From UBA9865 sp035647835 (GTDB taxonomy: Bacteria; Bacillota; Dethiobacteria; Dethiobacterales; Dethiobacteraceae): a DNA stretch of 8,677 nt. The DNA is taken from positions 1 through 8,677 of the forward strand of contig DASRMS010000013.1 in the NCBI GenBank assembly GCA_035647835.1, given 5' to 3'. The notes beneath the pieces are model-generated. The model was given only the letters and a program-made list of their open reading frames with translations. It was not told where the DNA came from and did not search any database. Of the stretch, positions 6,933 through 8,677 are shown one piece after another; position 1 is the first letter of the stretch, and every line of letters begins with the position of its first letter. The translations under genes were made by a program, and so were the position numbers.

Positions 6933-7475
6933 ATGCAATTTTTCGTACTTAGTATCTTTGTCATCATCTGTTTAGTCACAGATTTGCGGGAAAGAAAAAT
7001 CTATAATAAAGTAATTATCGCTGGTTTGGTTAGTGCACTAGTAATTAATATTATTTTACAGGGGTTTGTCAACGGGCTCCGCTTCACTGTCGTAGGTTTA
7101 CTGATGGGTATAATTTTATTGCTTCTTCCTTTTATCATGGGTGGTTTAGGCGCTGGAGATGTAAAAATGCTGGGCATGATCGGTGCTTTTACCGGTTCAT
7201 CAATGGTAGTGCAAATTTTACTAATCTCAGCTTTAGTTGGTGGTGTATTTGCCTTGATTACAATGGCGAAAGAAGGTCGAATACTAATGCGTCTGGCGCA
7301 GTTGTTTAAAGGTCTTTATTGTTTTATTTTTACCCGCAAAAGTTTGCATTTAGGTGGCTTACACGAAACTGAAGCTTCCACAAAAAGCATTCCCTATGGA
7401 GTAGCTCTTTCAGTAGGGGTGTTGATTGTATATATTCTGGGGTCAATGGAGTATGTACTGCCGGGATTTAGTTAA
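6933..7475 (+). CDS. tadV: Prepilin peptidase, TadV/CpaA type (A24 family)
   Basis: The protein has 180 residues and is an aspartic membrane peptidase that removes the leader of Flp prepilin and of TadE/F pseudopilins. The two expected catalytic aspartates are visible: D17 in VTDLRERKIYN (15-25) and D76 in the GLGAGDVKMLGMIGAF block (71-86). The IPYGVAL motif is present at 153-159. About five or six hydrophobic segments are seen, at roughly 2-16, 28-44, 51-69, 78-88, 92-111 and 155-172. It lacks the N-terminal methyltransferase domain of PilD, as is normal for the short TadV/CpaA group. Residues 112-152 form a more polar loop longer than in minimal members. The ATG start is chosen for its strong ribosome binding site and because the first helix then begins at once. 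It is the last gene of the operon, just before a terminator. Confidence 0.93.
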   Translation: MQFFVLSIFVIICLVTDLRERKIYNKVIIAGLVSALVINIILQGFVNGLRFTVVGLLMGIILLLLPFIMGGLGAGDVKMLGMIGAFTGSSMVVQILLISALVGGVFALITMAKEGRILMRLAQLFKGLYCFIFTRKSLHLGGLHETEASTKSIPYGVALSVGVLIVYILGSMEYVLPGFS

Positions 7476-7508
7476 GCAAAAAGGAAAGCTAAAACTGTTT
7501 CCCAGTAT

Positions 7509-7547
7509 AAAAAAACGGAGTACCTGTCAAACAGGTGCTCCGTTTTT
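7509..7547. terminator. Bidirectional intrinsic terminator
   Basis: A 16-bp stem pairs 7511-7526 with 7532-7547, closed by the 5-base loop TCAAA. Every position pairs, with a single G-U wobble. The stem core is ACGGAGTACCTG against CAGGTGCTCCGT. A T-run (7543-7547) follows for + strand transcription. An A-run (7509-7515) gives seven U for - strand transcription. It lies between the convergent ends of tadV and the ychF-like gene and can stop both. Confidence 0.93.
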
Positions 7548-7564
7548 GCGTATTTAGTTATCCT

Positions 7565-7579
7565 CAACAGCTTCTGTTG
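7565..7579. repeat. Small inverted repeat CAACAG-CTT-CTGTTG
   Basis: A perfect 6-bp inverted repeat with a 3-base spacer lies between the ychF-like stop and the terminator. It has no adjoining U-tract, so it is not a terminator by itself. It could be a minor mRNA hairpin or chance. Confidence 0.3.
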
Positions 7580-7594
7580 TCGTGAAAGATCTGG

Positions 7595-8650
7595 TTAGAC
7601 ATTAAAGCGAAAGTTAATAATATCCCCATCTTGTACCAGATACTCTTTACCTTCAAGGCGTAGTTTCCCTTGTTCACGGGCAGTTTTTAAGGAGGCGCCC
7701 AGTCCCATAAATTCTTCGTAATGAATAACTTCGGCGCGTATAAAACCACGCTCAATATCGGAATGAATTTTACCTGCTGCTTTTTTAGCCGGCGTAGTAG
7801 CATCAATAGTCCAGGCCCGTACTTCATCTTCACCAACAGTAAAGAAAGAAATAAGGTCCAGCAGCTGATAAGCTGCTGCTGCCAAGCGGGCGATACCAGA
7901 CTGGGTCAGACCGTACTCCGCCATAAAAACTTGCTGTTCTGACAGCTCCATTTGACTAATTTCCCTTTCTAAGGTGCCACAAAATTCTATCAAGGGGTAG
8001 CCGGCTGCGTGGCACTGTTGAGTTAGATTCTGCTGCCCCTCGTAGCTATGTTCCTGCAATTGTTCTTCATCTACATTAACGGCTACCAGAACCGGCCTTG
8101 ATGAAAGAAAGGCATAATTGCGCAGAAAGGGCAGCGCTTCTTCGCCCCAGGTGCCCGCGGAAATCGGCTTCATATCCTCTAACAGGGCTTGACAATCAAT
8201 TAATAACTGGTCTTCGTCAGCAGTACGTTTTTTATCCTTATTACGGGAAAGCAGTTTTTCCACCTGCACTAAATCAGTGAGAATCATCTCCTGCAGGAAG
8301 TTTGAAAAGGCGATATCGGGAGTAACTGGCTCCTCGGGCCAAGGTACAGCAGGATCTCGGTGGCTCCGCACTACTACCGCTAAGGCATCTAAAGCTTTCA
8401 AGCGACTAGCAGTTTCGCCGCTTAATTCGCCGCCGTGCCCTAGCGCGGGGAAATCCGCAAACTCCACGGTAGCATGAATTGTTTTTTTAGGCTTAAAAAT
8501 AGCAGATAATTTATCAATGCGGGCATCAGGAATCCGAGCTGTTCCTTGCGGAATCCCGCCTTTACCGCCTTGAGGGGAGGTTGCTCCCGTCAGTAATTGA
8601 AATAGAGTTGTTTTGCCGGCTAAGGCCGGGCCAATAATGCCAATTTTCAT
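7595..8650 (-). CDS. Divergent YchF-like P-loop NTPase (Obg/TRAFAC family) with C-terminal TGS-type domain
   Basis: The protein has 351 residues. Its ATG follows GAGGTG (8660-8665 on the complementary strand) by 9 bases. The P-loop is GPALAGKTTLFQLLTG (7-22, K13). The last 85 residues match YchF very closely: FFTVGEDEVRAWTI (269-282), AAGKIHSDIERGFIRAEVI (291-309), KLRLEGKEYLVQDGD (329-343) and the terminal NFRFNV. NVDE (192-195) occupies the place of the NxxE motif that gives YchF its ATP preference. Unlike standard YchF, the P-loop lacks the NVGKS form. Switch II reads DFPALGHGGE, and the glycine-rich GASKGEGLGN stretch is missing. The helical insert is short, and the total is a little under the usual 360-390. 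YchF binds ribosomes and is tied to translation and stress; whether this divergent form does so is unknown. It faces the pilus operon and is probably unrelated to it. Confidence 0.85.
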   Translation of the reverse strand: MKIGIIGPALAGKTTLFQLLTGATSPQGGKGGIPQGTARIPDARIDKLSAIFKPKKTIHATVEFADFPALGHGGELSGETASRLKALDALAVVVRSHRDPAVPWPEEPVTPDIAFSNFLQEMILTDLVQVEKLLSRNKDKKRTADEDQLLIDCQALLEDMKPISAGTWGEEALPFLRNYAFLSSRPVLVAVNVDEEQLQEHSYEGQQNLTQQCHAAGYPLIEFCGTLEREISQMELSEQQVFMAEYGLTQSGIARLAAAAYQLLDLISFFTVGEDEVRAWTIDATTPAKKAAGKIHSDIERGFIRAEVIHYEEFMGLGASLKTAREQGKLRLEGKEYLVQDGDIINFRFNV

Positions 8651-8677
8651 CGTATTTTACACCTCACGCTACCAATC

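Overview
The window is one long stretch of a Tad/Flp (tight adherence) type IV pilus operon on the + strand, followed by one convergent gene on the - strand. Three things point to a Gram-positive Firmicute of the clostridial type. Shine-Dalgarno sites are strong and purine-rich before every gene. Base composition is moderate, in the mid-40s to high-40s percent G+C by eye. The gene order tadE-tadG-cpaB-cpaE-cpaF-tadB-tadC-(DUF192)-tadV comes without any outer-membrane secretin. The exact genus cannot be read from the sequence.

Region 1-7475 is the pilus operon. It opens with the last 29 codons of a TadE-like pseudopilin, cut by the window edge. A TadE/G-like membrane protein follows at 103-1077, and then CpaB/RcpC (1200-1901), which carries an SAF domain. 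Next is a CpaE/TadZ ATPase with a complete phospho-receiver domain at its N-terminus (1939-3216), then the secretion ATPase CpaF/TadA (3230-4603). The two inner-membrane platform proteins TadB (4618-5580) and TadC (5594-6511) come next, then a small cytosolic DUF192 protein (6517-6867) and the TadV/CpaA-type prepilin peptidase (6933-7475). Most genes lie 5-37 bases apart. The two wider gaps are 122 bases before cpaB and 65 bases before tadV. No promoter was seen inside the operon, so it is probably transcribed from upstream of the window.

The parts form a coherent machine. TadV cuts prepilins and pseudopilins, and CpaF supplies ATP-driven force to the TadB/TadC platform. CpaE probably positions the assembly and may be switched by phosphorylation. 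TadE, TadG and CpaB act at or outside the membrane. The pilin gene (flp) is not in the window and is presumably upstream.

Region 7476-7594 holds a strong, symmetrical hairpin with U-tracts on both sides, which can end transcription from both directions. The - strand gene at 7595-8650 is a divergent YchF-like P-loop NTPase. It has a very well conserved C-terminal TGS-type domain but an altered nucleotide-binding loop and switch II region.

I see no mobile element, CRISPR array, tRNA or rRNA. The system is a recognised one. The more unusual points are the intact receiver on CpaE, the DUF192 gene embedded in the operon, the cysteine cluster in TadG and the divergent YchF-like protein.
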